This document shows, one piece after another, positions 55,621-64,000 of a DNA stretch of 64,000 nt. Position numbers and translations under genes: made by a program. Source of the DNA: Bacteroidota bacterium. GTDB lineage: Bacteria; Bacteroidota; Bacteroidia; Chitinophagales; Chitinophagaceae. Below the pieces are notes generated by a model. The model was not told the origin of the DNA. It ran no database searches and worked only from the letters and a program-made list of their open reading frames with translations. The stretch's first letter is position 1. Each line of letters opens with the position of its first letter. The DNA lies in NCBI GenBank assembly GCA_028875875.1, contig JAGWUV010000006.1:42209-106208 (forward strand), read 5' to 3'.

Positions 55621-55680
55621 GTCGCACAATCATTGTTGCGTAGCGATAAGAACGTATAAGTGTGCGACGCAACCGGTGCT
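55621..55680. repeat. Dispersed palindromic intergenic repeat, copy 3
   Basis: The core GTGCGACGCAAC (55662-55673) pairs imperfectly with GTTGCGTAGC (55634-55643), and an outer GTCGCAC (55621-55627) matches GTGCGAC. It lies between divergent dienelactone hydrolase and pyrG genes. Confidence 0.6.
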
Positions 55681-55734
55681 GAGCGTAGTAATAAAGCAGA
55701 CTACATAATTTGTATATATTTTTTGAATGTTTAA

Positions 55735-57420
<1,686 letters not shown>

Positions 57421-57443
57421 TTATGCTTATGTTTAACCAAAGG

Positions 57444-57475
57444 AAACGCTGCCCTTATAAGGCAGCGTTTTTTAT
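57444..57475 (+). terminator. Intrinsic terminator of pyrG
   Basis: A perfect 10-bp stem (57444-57453 and 57461-57470, loop CTTATAA) is followed by TTTATT. Confidence 0.85.
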
Positions 57476-57537
57476 TGGGGTTGGTATCGCATATTTCAAC
57501 AGATAACATTACTTTCATGTTTAATAAAATCACTTAC

Positions 57538-59703
57538 ATGAGAAAAGTTCTATTGCTGTTATGCGTATTCTTATTACAGGTTGTTGTTGTGATGGCCCAA
57601 CGGCAACATGGTGTTAAATGGTCTAAGAGTGGCAACAGTTATTACGTGGTGGAAAACGAGGCCATTGTTGAATATGCACTCCCTTCCTTTACCAAAAAAG
57701 TTATTGCCACGGCACATGAGCTTACGCCGCAGGGCAAGATGAATGCGCTGATCCTGAAGAATTTTTCTTTCAGTGAAGATGGCAGTAAACTATTGCTCTA
57801 TACCAATTCAAAAAAAGTATGGCGTTATGAAACAAGAGGAGATTATTGGGTATATGATGTTAAGGCGGGCTCATTAAAACAGATAGGAAGGGCAAGGCCG
57901 GCATCCTCGCTCATGTTTGCCAAGTTTTCTCCTGATGGCAAAAAAGTAGCTTATGTAAGCAAGCATAATTTATTTACGGAAGACCTGGCAACAGGAAAAG
58001 TAACACAACTGACCAAAGATGGCACCGACCGCATGATCAATGGTACTTTCGATTGGGTATATGAAGAAGAGTTTGGCTGCAGGGATGGTTTTAGATGGAG
58101 CCCCGACAGTAAGAGTATTGCTTATTGGCAGGTAGATGCCAGGAAGATCAGGAACTACCTGATGCTGAATACCACCGATTCAATTTACTCTTTTGTGGTG
58201 CCGGTAGAATATCCCAAAGTAGGCGAGAACCCTTCTGCGGTAAAAATAGGCGTTGTAAATATTGCTACGGCACATACGCAGTGGATGCATATCCCCGGCG
58301 ACCCGCAGCAGCACTACCTGCCCCGCATGGAATGGGCCTATAATAACAGCCAGTTGATTGTAGAACAACTGAACCGTAAGCAAAATGAAAGCCATATTTA
58401 CCTGTGCCAGGTGAAAACTGGTAATGCTGCCGTGATTCATTCTGAAAAAGCAGATACATGGATTGAAGTAAAAAGTTACTGGAACAATGATGACCCATCC
58501 GGATGGGATTGGATCCGTAACGGTAATGCATTTCTGTGGGTGAGTGAGAAAGACGGCTGGCGGCATATCTATGCGATCAGCAGGGATGGTAAAACAGAAA
58601 CCAGGATCATCAATGGTAAACATGATATGATCAGTATTAGTGCCGTGGATGAGCAGAACGGTTATGTATATTATTTTGCTTCGCCGGATAATGCCACACA
58701 GAAATATTTATACCGTGCGAAATTAGATGGCAGTTCTGATGGCGAAAGAGTAAGCCCCGCAACAGAATCGGGTACCCATGAATACAGCCTTTCTCCCGGG
58801 GGGCGTTATGCACAGCATTCTTTCTCTAACGTATCAACAACGCCAACAGTAGAATGGATCAGCCTTCCGGCACACACTGCGCTAAAAACAATTGTAAAAG
58901 GTAATGCTGCTCCTTCCAACGTGGCGTTTATTCAAATAGAAACGGATGATCATGTATCCATGGATGGATGGCTGATCAAACCGGCACATTTTGATTCTAC
59001 CAAAAAGTATCCCATTGTATTCTATGTATACACCGAGCCTGCTGCACAAACTGTGATAGATAGTTATGGGGCGGCCGGTATGTTTTTATACAATGGTGAT
59101 ATGGCGGAGGATGGTTATATACAGGTGAGTTTAGACGGACGCGGCACCCCTGCCCCCAAAGGAGCAGCCTGGCGTAAATCCATCTACCGTAAGTTAGGAA
59201 GAATGAATGTACGTGACCAGGCGATGGCTGCTCAAAAAATACTGCAATGGAAATATGTTGATACCAGTCGTGTTGCCGTATGGGGCTGGAGCGGCGGCGG
59301 TTCTACTACCTTGCATCTGATGTTTCAATACCCTGATATTTATAAAACAGGTATTGCTATTGCACCTGTATCCAACCAATTGTGCTACGATAATATTTAC
59401 CAGGAAAGGTATATGGGTTTGCCGCAGGAGAACAAGGAAGACTTCATCAATGGATCCCCCGTTACCTACGCAAAGAACCTGAAAGGGAACCTGCTGGTGA
59501 TACATGGTACCGGTGATGATAATGTGCATTACCAGAACACGGAACTGTTGATCAATGAGCTGGTGAAGTATGGTAAACAGTTTTCTTTAATGAGCTATCC
59601 CAATAGAACGCATGCTATTTCAGAAGGGGCCGGTACTTCCATGCATTTGGTGAATTTGTTTACCAGTTATTTGAAAGCACATTGCCCGGGGGGAGGAAGG
59701 TGA
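57538..59703 (+). CDS. S9 family peptidase (dipeptidyl peptidase IV-like)
   Basis: This 721-residue secreted protein (signal peptide MRKVLLLLCVFLLQVVVVMA) has an eight-bladed beta-propeller domain (about 30-480, including DWVYEEEFGCRDGFRWSPDS with the EE pair that binds the substrate N-terminus). An alpha/beta-hydrolase domain follows with GWSGGGS (Ser), TGDDNVHYQN (Asp) and NRTHAI (His). It removes N-terminal dipeptides, often Xaa-Pro, in the periplasm. The ATG at 57538 is chosen over upstream alternatives in the terminator region. Its stop codon is directly followed by heptamer repeats. Confidence 0.93.
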   Translation: MRKVLLLLCVFLLQVVVVMAQRQHGVKWSKSGNSYYVVENEAIVEYALPSFTKKVIATAHELTPQGKMNALILKNFSFSEDGSKLLLYTNSKKVWRYETRGDYWVYDVKAGSLKQIGRARPASSLMFAKFSPDGKKVAYVSKHNLFTEDLATGKVTQLTKDGTDRMINGTFDWVYEEEFGCRDGFRWSPDSKSIAYWQVDARKIRNYLMLNTTDSIYSFVVPVEYPKVGENPSAVKIGVVNIATAHTQWMHIPGDPQQHYLPRMEWAYNNSQLIVEQLNRKQNESHIYLCQVKTGNAAVIHSEKADTWIEVKSYWNNDDPSGWDWIRNGNAFLWVSEKDGWRHIYAISRDGKTETRIINGKHDMISISAVDEQNGYVYYFASPDNATQKYLYRAKLDGSSDGERVSPATESGTHEYSLSPGGRYAQHSFSNVSTTPTVEWISLPAHTALKTIVKGNAAPSNVAFIQIETDDHVSMDGWLIKPAHFDSTKKYPIVFYVYTEPAAQTVIDSYGAAGMFLYNGDMAEDGYIQVSLDGRGTPAPKGAAWRKSIYRKLGRMNVRDQAMAAQKILQWKYVDTSRVAVWGWSGGGSTTLHLMFQYPDIYKTGIAIAPVSNQLCYDNIYQERYMGLPQENKEDFINGSPVTYAKNLKGNLLVIHGTGDDNVHYQNTELLINELVKYGKQFSLMSYPNRTHAISEGAGTSMHLVNLFTSYLKAHCPGGGR

Positions 59704-59769
59704 GTAGTAAGTAATAAGTAATAAGTAGTAAGTAGTAAGTAGTAAGTAGTAAGTAGTAAGTAGTAAGTG
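59701..59769. repeat. Heptamer tandem repeat (GTAAGTA type)
   Basis: About nine to ten near-identical units of GTAGTAA / GTAAGTA run from the stop codon of the S9 peptidase gene onward. Two units are variants with AATAAGT. Confidence 0.9.
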
Positions 59770-59825
59770 GTGGAGGCTAGATGATAAATGCTGAAAGCGA
59801 GGGTCATCACCTGAAGAGATAACGT

Positions 59826-59856
59826 AAAGAGCCGGAAGGATTCCTTCCGGCTCTTT
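59826..59856. terminator. Bidirectional terminator between the S9 peptidase and pyrD genes
   Basis: A long perfect palindromic stem (AAAGAGCCGGAAGGA / TCCTTCCGGCTCTTT, 15-bp arms, one-base centre) lies between two convergent genes; T runs are short. Confidence 0.7.
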
Positions 59857-59876
59857 GTATAAAAAAGGCAACTCAT

Positions 59877-60932
59877 TTATTGTTGTACAAGATACTTACA
59901 AATATTCCTGGCTATGGCCGGGCCTTCGTAAATGAAGCCGGTCCATACCTGTACCAAAGCAGCACCTGCATCCAGTTTTTCTTTGGCATCCGCACCGGTA
60001 AAAATCCCACCGCTGGCGATGATCGGTATTTTATGTGCTGTTCCTTTTACCAGGTATTCCAGCACTTCTGTGCTTCGCTGTTGTAAAGGTTTACCACTTA
60101 ATCCGCCGGCACCGATGCTTTCACTTTTTTTAATGGAAACAGCGCTAAGTGGTGCTCTCGCAATAGTAGTGTTCGTTGCCACCAGTCCGTTTAACTGCAC
60201 TTCGAAAGAAAGGGAGATGATATCATCCAACTGGGAGGTGGTAAGGTCGGGTGCGATCTTTAACAACAAAGGTTTGGGAGCTCGTTTCGCCTGGTTGATC
60301 TCCTGCAGGTTAGACAGTATTTTCTTCAACGAATCTTTTTCCTGCAGTTCACGCAGGCCGGGTGTATTAGGAGAGCTAACGTTCACCACAAAATAATCTA
60401 CCGCATCAAATAAGTGCCTGAAACAGGTATCATAATCTTTCCATGCCTCTTCATTGGGGGTTACTTTATTCTTACCAATATTGCCCCCCACGATCAGTGA
60501 AGTACCTGTTCTTGCTTTTTGGTTATTCCAGTTGTCCAGCCTTTTGCGGATCACTTCCACCCCGTCGTTATTAAAGCCCATCCGGTTGATCAGTGCTTTA
60601 TCCTGCGGCAGCCTGAAGAGCCTTGGTTTATCATTACCGGCCTGGGGTTTAGGGGTTACCGTACCTATTTCCACAAATCCAAAACCCAACACATCCAATT
60701 CATTCAAATAGGCTGCATTTTTATCAAAGCCCGCACCCAATCCCACGGGGTTTCTAAAATGTAGTCCCAATACATCTTTAGAAAGGGAAGAATCCTGAAC
60801 GGAGAGCTTGCGTTTAATTGTGTTCCTGATGAAACCAACATTACAGGCGGTTTCCAGGTTATGCATGGCAAAATGGTGAACAGCTTCGGGGTCGAATTGA
60901 AATAAAATATTCCTGATAAGCGGGTAGATCAT
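59877..60932 (-). CDS. pyrD: Dihydroorotate dehydrogenase (quinone), class 2
   Basis: This 351-residue protein starts with the amphipathic membrane-anchor helices of class 2 enzymes (MIYPLIRNILFQFDPEAVHHF). It has NPVGLGAGFDKNA, FGFVEIGTVTPKPQ, RLPQDKALINRMGFNNDG, VNVSSPNTPGLRELQ (catalytic Ser), KIAPDL and the FMN site SGGIFTGADAKEKLDAGA. It oxidises dihydroorotate in pyrimidine synthesis and passes electrons to quinone. It stands alone and is flanked on both sides by heptamer repeats. Confidence 0.97.
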   Translation of the reverse strand: MIYPLIRNILFQFDPEAVHHFAMHNLETACNVGFIRNTIKRKLSVQDSSLSKDVLGLHFRNPVGLGAGFDKNAAYLNELDVLGFGFVEIGTVTPKPQAGNDKPRLFRLPQDKALINRMGFNNDGVEVIRKRLDNWNNQKARTGTSLIVGGNIGKNKVTPNEEAWKDYDTCFRHLFDAVDYFVVNVSSPNTPGLRELQEKDSLKKILSNLQEINQAKRAPKPLLLKIAPDLTTSQLDDIISLSFEVQLNGLVATNTTIARAPLSAVSIKKSESIGAGGLSGKPLQQRSTEVLEYLVKGTAHKIPIIASGGIFTGADAKEKLDAGAALVQVWTGFIYEGPAIARNICKYLVQQ

Positions 60933-60953
60933 GCGGCAAAGATAAGCCCGGGG

Positions 60954-61028
60954 AGTAGTAAGTGGTAAGTAGTAAGTAATACGTAGTAAGTAATACGGAA
61001 TGCGTAATAACCAGTAAGTGAGTAATGT
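60954..61028. repeat. Degenerate heptamer repeat beyond pyrD
   Basis: AGTAGTAAGTGGTAAGTAG and further variants (AGTAATACGTAGTAAG) repeat the same unit as at 59701-59769, with more changes. Confidence 0.75.
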
Positions 61029-61125
61029 TATTCAGCGGGTTGGAGTGTCGCGTGCCGGGCTTGGAGAAGATGGAAAGTGATATTTGATAGTGAATTATTT
61101 AATATGTAGTAAAAACACTACATTG

Positions 61126-61261
61126 TTCGGATCGCGATTTTGAAAGGCTTATCCGGCTTAGCTTTCAGCATTTTTGTTCGATACTGATCCGAACATCGTT
61201 CGGATCCGCTTCGGATCGATCCGAACACGATCCGAAGAAGTATCGAAGAAATATCGAACAA
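61126..61261. repeat. Cluster of TTCGGATC palindromes inside a larger inverted repeat
   Basis: Six copies of TTCGGATC or its complement occur at 61126, 61186, 61199, 61210, 61218 and 61229. Copies 2 and 3 form a perfect 9-bp hairpin (loop ATC). Copies 4 and 5 form a perfect 16-nt palindrome (61210-61225). TTGTTCGATA (61174-61183) and TATCGAACAA (61252-61261) enclose the last five. Confidence 0.85.
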
Positions 61262-61270
61262 AGGGTAGTG

Positions 61271-61335
61271 TCTTGTACTGTCTTGTACTGAAATTACTTT
61301 ACAGTTATACGGTTATTCCTGAATAGGCTTTACAC
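61271..61335. repeat. IS-end-like repeat block A
   Basis: TCTTGTACTG occurs twice in tandem, followed by ACTGAAATTACTTTACAG and, 31 bases on, CCTGAATAGGCTTTACAC. The unit matches block B at 61514-61612. Confidence 0.65.
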
Positions 61336-61513
61336 TGTTTGAAGGCGTATTAACGCAAGCATGATGGTTAGTTACTAATCTATTGATTACTAATTATTTA
61401 CAATTATTCTACCTGCTTAGTAGAATACTTAAGTATTGATTATCAGCGATTTGTTGTTTTCATGAACTCCATACGGCTTATGTAGGACGTATCTAGGGAG
61501 TAACAAGGAAGGG

Positions 61514-61612
61514 AGGACAGATTGTCTTGTACTGAAAAAACTTTACAGAGAGATAGGTTAATACTGATATTACTTTACAGTAGGTGCAATACTACTGAAT
61601 AGACTTTACAGT
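61514..61612. repeat. IS-end-like repeat block B
   Basis: TGTCTTGTACTG leads into three units of ACTGAnnnnACTTTACAG (starting near 61531, 61563 and 61594), spaced 31-32 bases, ending just before the OrfB stop codon. Probable terminal region of the IS3-type element. Confidence 0.65.
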
Positions 61613-61621
61613 TGATTAAAT

Positions 61622-62298
61622 TTATTGTCGATTGGTCATTTTTTTGTTTTTCCATTTTTTAATTAATGGTTCTTTAGTTAAGTGAGCCATTTGAGGAGTA
61701 AGATTACTTACGCTCATATGTGGCCTCAAGCAATTGTAAGTATCTACAGCGCTGCAAACAGCTGCTAGTGCTTCAGCATAGTTTTTGAACACCTTGTTAA
61801 GTCCTAAGTGGTATTTTAAAATACCATTTACCCTTTCGGCAATGGCATTGTCATAAGGACTTCCTGATTGCGTCATGCTGATGGCAATATTATTTTTTTG
61901 TAGCATCGTTACATAAGGTTCGCAGCAGTATTGTATGCCTCTGTCCGAGTGGTGAATAAGGGTTCTGTTTTCCTTTTCCCCTGATAACCCGCTTACAGCT
62001 TTGTTAAGTGCTATTATACAGCCGCTGGCTTTTAAGGACTGGCTTACATGATGGCCCATGATCTTTCTTGAATAGGCATCGGTAATAAGTGAAAGGTAAA
62101 CAAAGTCATTTTCTGTACGCAGATATGTTATATCGCTTACCCACAGTTGCTCTATCGCCGTAACAATGAGATTATTATCGGTAAGGTTAGGCCATTTGTA
62201 GTAAGGATGATTGGAATTGGTGGTTACCATATACCGCTTCCTTCTTCTTACCTGTAGGTCATATTTTTTAGCAGGGCAAAGAAGCTATCTCTGCCAAT
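61622..62298 (-). pseudogene. Truncated, frameshifted IS3-family transposase OrfB
   Basis: The open part (61622-62230) encodes the rve integrase core with a complete DDE triad: D in WVSDITYLRT, D in HHSDRGIQY, and E (35 residues later) in NAIAERVNG. Upstream the frame continues as KKYDLQVRRRKRY before the first ATG. The preceding GRDSFFALLK is in another frame across an A6 run (about 62264-62269), where one more A would restore the usual reading. Similarity ends near 62298; the OrfB N-terminus and OrfA are missing. The apparent ATG at 62230 is internal to the family. It is a dead remnant unless supplied in trans. Confidence 0.85.
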
Positions 62299-62389
62299 AG
62301 AAAAGATAAGATTTGAAAGTAAAAATAAATTTGACTTATCCCAAATGACACTGCATGAATTGTTAGAGAAAGTCGGAATAGAAGAATAA
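62299..62389 (+). pseudogene. Possible 3' remnant of a gene cut by the IS
   Basis: A plus-strand frame reading EKIRFESKNKFDLSQMTLHE and ending GIEE-stop begins exactly where OrfB similarity ends and has no start codon. It looks like the last 30 residues of a coding gene with an amphipathic C-terminal helix. The inverted repeat begins directly after its stop codon. Confidence 0.35.
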
Positions 62390-62598
62390 AACGGCATACA
62401 ACAAGTGCATTGCTGAAAGCGTGGCTGACATTTCGCAAAATCAGCATTTGTAATTCTATTAAGCTATATATCCATCGTGACGTAAAGCTATTGAGCATTT
62501 ATTTTTAAACTCATCTTTTGTTTATTAATTTAGCTTCAGCATCGGCTGACAAAGCGCTATTACCACGCCTTCAACAATGCTTTAACGTTTGCAGTAAG
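62390..62598. repeat. Long imperfect inverted repeat, attC-like in position
   Basis: GCATTGCTGAAAGCGTGG (62407-62424) pairs with CCACGCCTTCAACAATGC (62563-62580), 16 of 18 positions. Outer AAACG and its complement flank both arms. It begins right after the stop of the preceding coding remnant and ends about 45 bases before the next ATG, the layout of an integron cassette site. Core-site consensus (GTTRRRY) is not clearly met and the total length (about 200 bases) is long for attC. Confidence 0.5.
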
Positions 62599-62626
62599 CC
62601 TAAAAAAAAACAGAGGCAAAAAATAA

Positions 62627-62634
62627 TAACTTTG
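62627..62634 (+). promoter_or_regulatory. -7 box of the DUF4365 gene pair
   Basis: TAACTTTG fits TAnnTTTG and lies 8 bases before the ATG; no -33 TTG at normal spacing. Confidence 0.45.
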
Positions 62635-62642
62635 AAACGAAT

Positions 62643-63185
62643 ATGAGACCACTAACTAACAATGATATTGAAAGCGAATTAAGCTATGCTTATTTACACG
62701 CAGTGGCTTCAAAGGTCGGGGCTTCATGTAGCATTGCTAACAGGGCACTTGACGGTAATGGCATTGATGCTGCTATTACAGGTTGGGGTCCTTTCCCGGG
62801 CGGTGGATATTTAGAGGAAGTTACCGTTCATGTTCAATTAAAAGCAACAGTATCTGTTCCCGTTGAACAGAATGGATATTTGTCTTATTTTCTAAGCGAA
62901 ATTAGGTGTTATAATGATTTAAGGGCTGATACCATATCTGTTCCGCGAATCTTGGTTGTTATGTTTTTACCAGCCGATGCTGCTAATTGGCTGACTATTT
63001 CACCAAATGAACTGATACTAAAAAAATGTGCTTATTGGACGAGTTTAAGGGGAGCCGCAGCATCCACAAACAAAACAGGTGAAACGGTTTACTTGCCAAC
63101 GGCTCAGATTTTGGATACGACTAATTTGACTGATATTTTCAAAAGACTATCTCGAAACGAGATTTTAACATATACACAGCCATGA
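62643..63185 (+). CDS. DUF4365 protein, PD-(D/E)XK nuclease-like
   Basis: This 180-residue soluble protein matches the DUF4365 family: NGIDAAITGWGPF, VQLKAT, LSEIRCYNDLRADTISVPRI, KKCAYWTSLRGAAAST, and a C-terminal RLSRNEILTY. A helix Glu (E12), D42 in GID and the QxK motif (Q65-K67) have the order of the PD-(D/E)XK nuclease active site, with Gln where Glu is usual. The family is often found in accessory regions. Its stop overlaps the start of the next gene (ATGA), so the two are translationally coupled. The role is not established; a nucleic-acid-cutting or defence role is inferred. Confidence 0.8.
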   Translation: MRPLTNNDIESELSYAYLHAVASKVGASCSIANRALDGNGIDAAITGWGPFPGGGYLEEVTVHVQLKATVSVPVEQNGYLSYFLSEIRCYNDLRADTISVPRILVVMFLPADAANWLTISPNELILKKCAYWTSLRGAAASTNKTGETVYLPTAQILDTTNLTDIFKRLSRNEILTYTQP

Positions 63186-64000
63186 GTTATTATATTTCAT
63201 CTGAATATTTTGGGGAACTAAAGGAAAAAGAAAGGCAAATGCTTTTTGGTAAAATTCCTGCGGCTGATTTGAGAGATTATTCAAAATTGTTAGGTTGGAT
63301 TTTTATACCTGAAGCAATAAAAGATAAACTTTTCGTAGCGAGTAATCCAAACTTTGCAAGAAGGCAAATCAATTTCCCAATAGAATCAACCGCACCTGAT
63401 TATGCAGAAGCCATTCAATTAGCTGTATCAAAAATTGCCGAACTGCAAGGTAAATCCATCGCTACTGTAATTTCTGAAATTCAAGAACTCAAAGACGACA
63501 CATTAAGGTTTAGAGTAATTGACACAAGAAATGAAGATAGCTTTATTCCTCTTTCTTATGCAGTGTCCGCAATTAATGGAGCAAAAGAGCTATTTGTTTC
63601 AGCTGCTTGCTCTGTATTAAAGCCACAGGCACATCATCCGAGAATGAACCGTTCTGAAGCATTAGAATTAATAGAGAAATCACGGTTTAGACACACAGAA
63701 AAAGGCAGTTTCATTTTAAAAGTTTCTAGTCCGTTAAAGGCAGTAGATATACAAGCCAATTTATTTAGTGATGAAACAATGCCATTTGTAAGACAAACAA
63801 CATTAACCATCAATAAAGGATTAAATCAATTGGTAACAGCAATTCAAGCGGATACTTTGACCAAACTAGTTGATGAAATTAAAGATGGTTCAAATCCTTA
63901 TATATCGTCCAATCTTTGCAAAGCAGTTACAAATTTTCAAGAACAGCACGAAGATTTTGATTTATGGATTGACTTTAATTTTGCAGGTTCTTTAGCATTG
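63182..64000 (+). CDS. Unrecognised partner of the DUF4365 protein (3' end outside window)
   Basis: The first 273 codons are visible. The protein starts MSYYISSEYFGELKEKERQM, lacks a signal peptide or membrane segment, and looks like a soluble alpha/beta protein. I see no known catalytic motif. Segments of note are DYSKLLGWIFIPEAI, DTRNEDSFIPLSYAVSAING and a His-rich PQAHHPRMNRSEAL. Its ATG overlaps the DUF4365 stop codon by 4 bases (ATGA). It may be a substrate-recognition or regulatory partner, but this is only a guess. Confidence 0.75.
   Translation, partial: MSYYISSEYFGELKEKERQMLFGKIPAADLRDYSKLLGWIFIPEAIKDKLFVASNPNFARRQINFPIESTAPDYAEAIQLAVSKIAELQGKSIATVISEIQELKDDTLRFRVIDTRNEDSFIPLSYAVSAINGAKELFVSAACSVLKPQAHHPRMNRSEALELIEKSRFRHTEKGSFILKVSSPLKAVDIQANLFSDETMPFVRQTTLTINKGLNQLVTAIQADTLTKLVDEIKDGSNPYISSNLCKAVTNFQEQHEDFDLWIDFNFAGSLAL

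Larger units (their letters stand above)
60933..61621. other. Repeat-rich, gene-free region
   Basis: This 689-base stretch without a credible ORF is built from several repeat classes: degenerate heptamers (60954-61028), TTCGGATC palindromes (61126-61261) and two blocks of IS-end-like repeats (61271-61335 and 61514-61612). It marks the change from housekeeping to accessory DNA. Confidence 0.8.

Noticed and set aside
55478..55672. A 64-codon minus-strand frame upstream of pyrG
   Set aside because: Basic, low-quality composition; it overlaps repeat copy 3 and lies in a divergent promoter region.
59701..59769. CRISPR array
   Set aside because: The units are 7 bases without spacers, i.e. a microsatellite; no cas genes are in the window.
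61126..61261. Replication origin or plasmid iterons
   Set aside because: No DnaA boxes, rep gene or partition genes are nearby; chromosome housekeeping genes lie on one side. Kept only as a repeat cluster.
62231..62300. Programmed -1 frameshift of an IS3 element
   Set aside because: The usual IS3 slip site lies between orfA and orfB, not inside orfB, and no orfA is present; a deletion is simpler.
62268..62498. A 76-codon minus-strand frame upstream of the transposase
   Set aside because: It crosses the junction between the OrfB remnant and unrelated DNA, has unlikely composition, and overlaps the inverted repeat.

Overview
The window is a chromosomal segment of a Bacteroidota bacterium, most likely a member of the Chitinophagaceae. 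Several features point this way. Single-chain E1 alpha/beta and Kor gamma/alpha fusions are present, along with type II and type III glutamine synthetases side by side. There are DUF5686 and alpha-E proteins, Bacteroidota-type -7 boxes (TAnnTTTG) in front of many genes, almost no Shine-Dalgarno sequences, and AT-rich spacers. No rRNA, tRNA or CRISPR array was seen.

Layout. 1-7.3 kb: a secreted amidohydrolase (cut by the window edge), korA without korB, a NodB-type deacetylase lipoprotein, a Bax-inhibitor-1 protein, a fused 2-oxoacid dehydrogenase E1, and a small conserved-looking protein. 7.4-11.1 kb: a two-gene operon of an N-acyl-D-amino-acid deacylase-like enzyme and a penicillin-acylase-like enzyme. 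11.2-17.2 kb: prfA, galE, then a phosphate block (Pit permease, DUF47 partner, PhoR-like kinase, PhoB-like regulator). 17.3-26.8 kb: large envelope proteins, including a possible caspase-fold protein and a pseudopeptidase / beta-propeller / beta-barrel fusion. 26.8-32.8 kb: HD protein, rarA, and the conserved trio transglutaminase / alpha-E / circularly permuted ATP-grasp. 33-46.8 kb: housekeeping genes (aspS, sucD, efp-accB-accC, GSIII, GSII) with small envelope proteins. 47.2-51.3 kb: purL-rfaD-proC. 51.3-60.9 kb: outer-membrane barrel, secreted GH13 glucosidase, dienelactone hydrolase, pyrG, a DPP-IV-like peptidase and pyrD.

From about 60.9 kb to the end the character changes. Heptamer tandem repeats flank pyrD. 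They are followed by a cluster of TTCGGATC palindromes, two sets of 31-nt-spaced repeats resembling insertion-sequence ends, and a truncated, frameshifted IS3 OrfB. Next come a gene remnant and a long imperfect inverted repeat placed like an integron attC site. Last is a translationally coupled gene pair: a DUF4365 protein with a PD-(D/E)XK-like motif, and an unrecognised partner that runs off the window. This accessory end is the best candidate for an undescribed, possibly defence-related, system.

Other points of interest are an EF-P with arginine (R32) in place of the usual lysine at its tip, and a family of palindromic intergenic repeats with a TGCGACGCAAC core. A 24-codon ORF with its own terminator lies behind sucD, and a terminator-like hairpin abuts the pyrG start codon.
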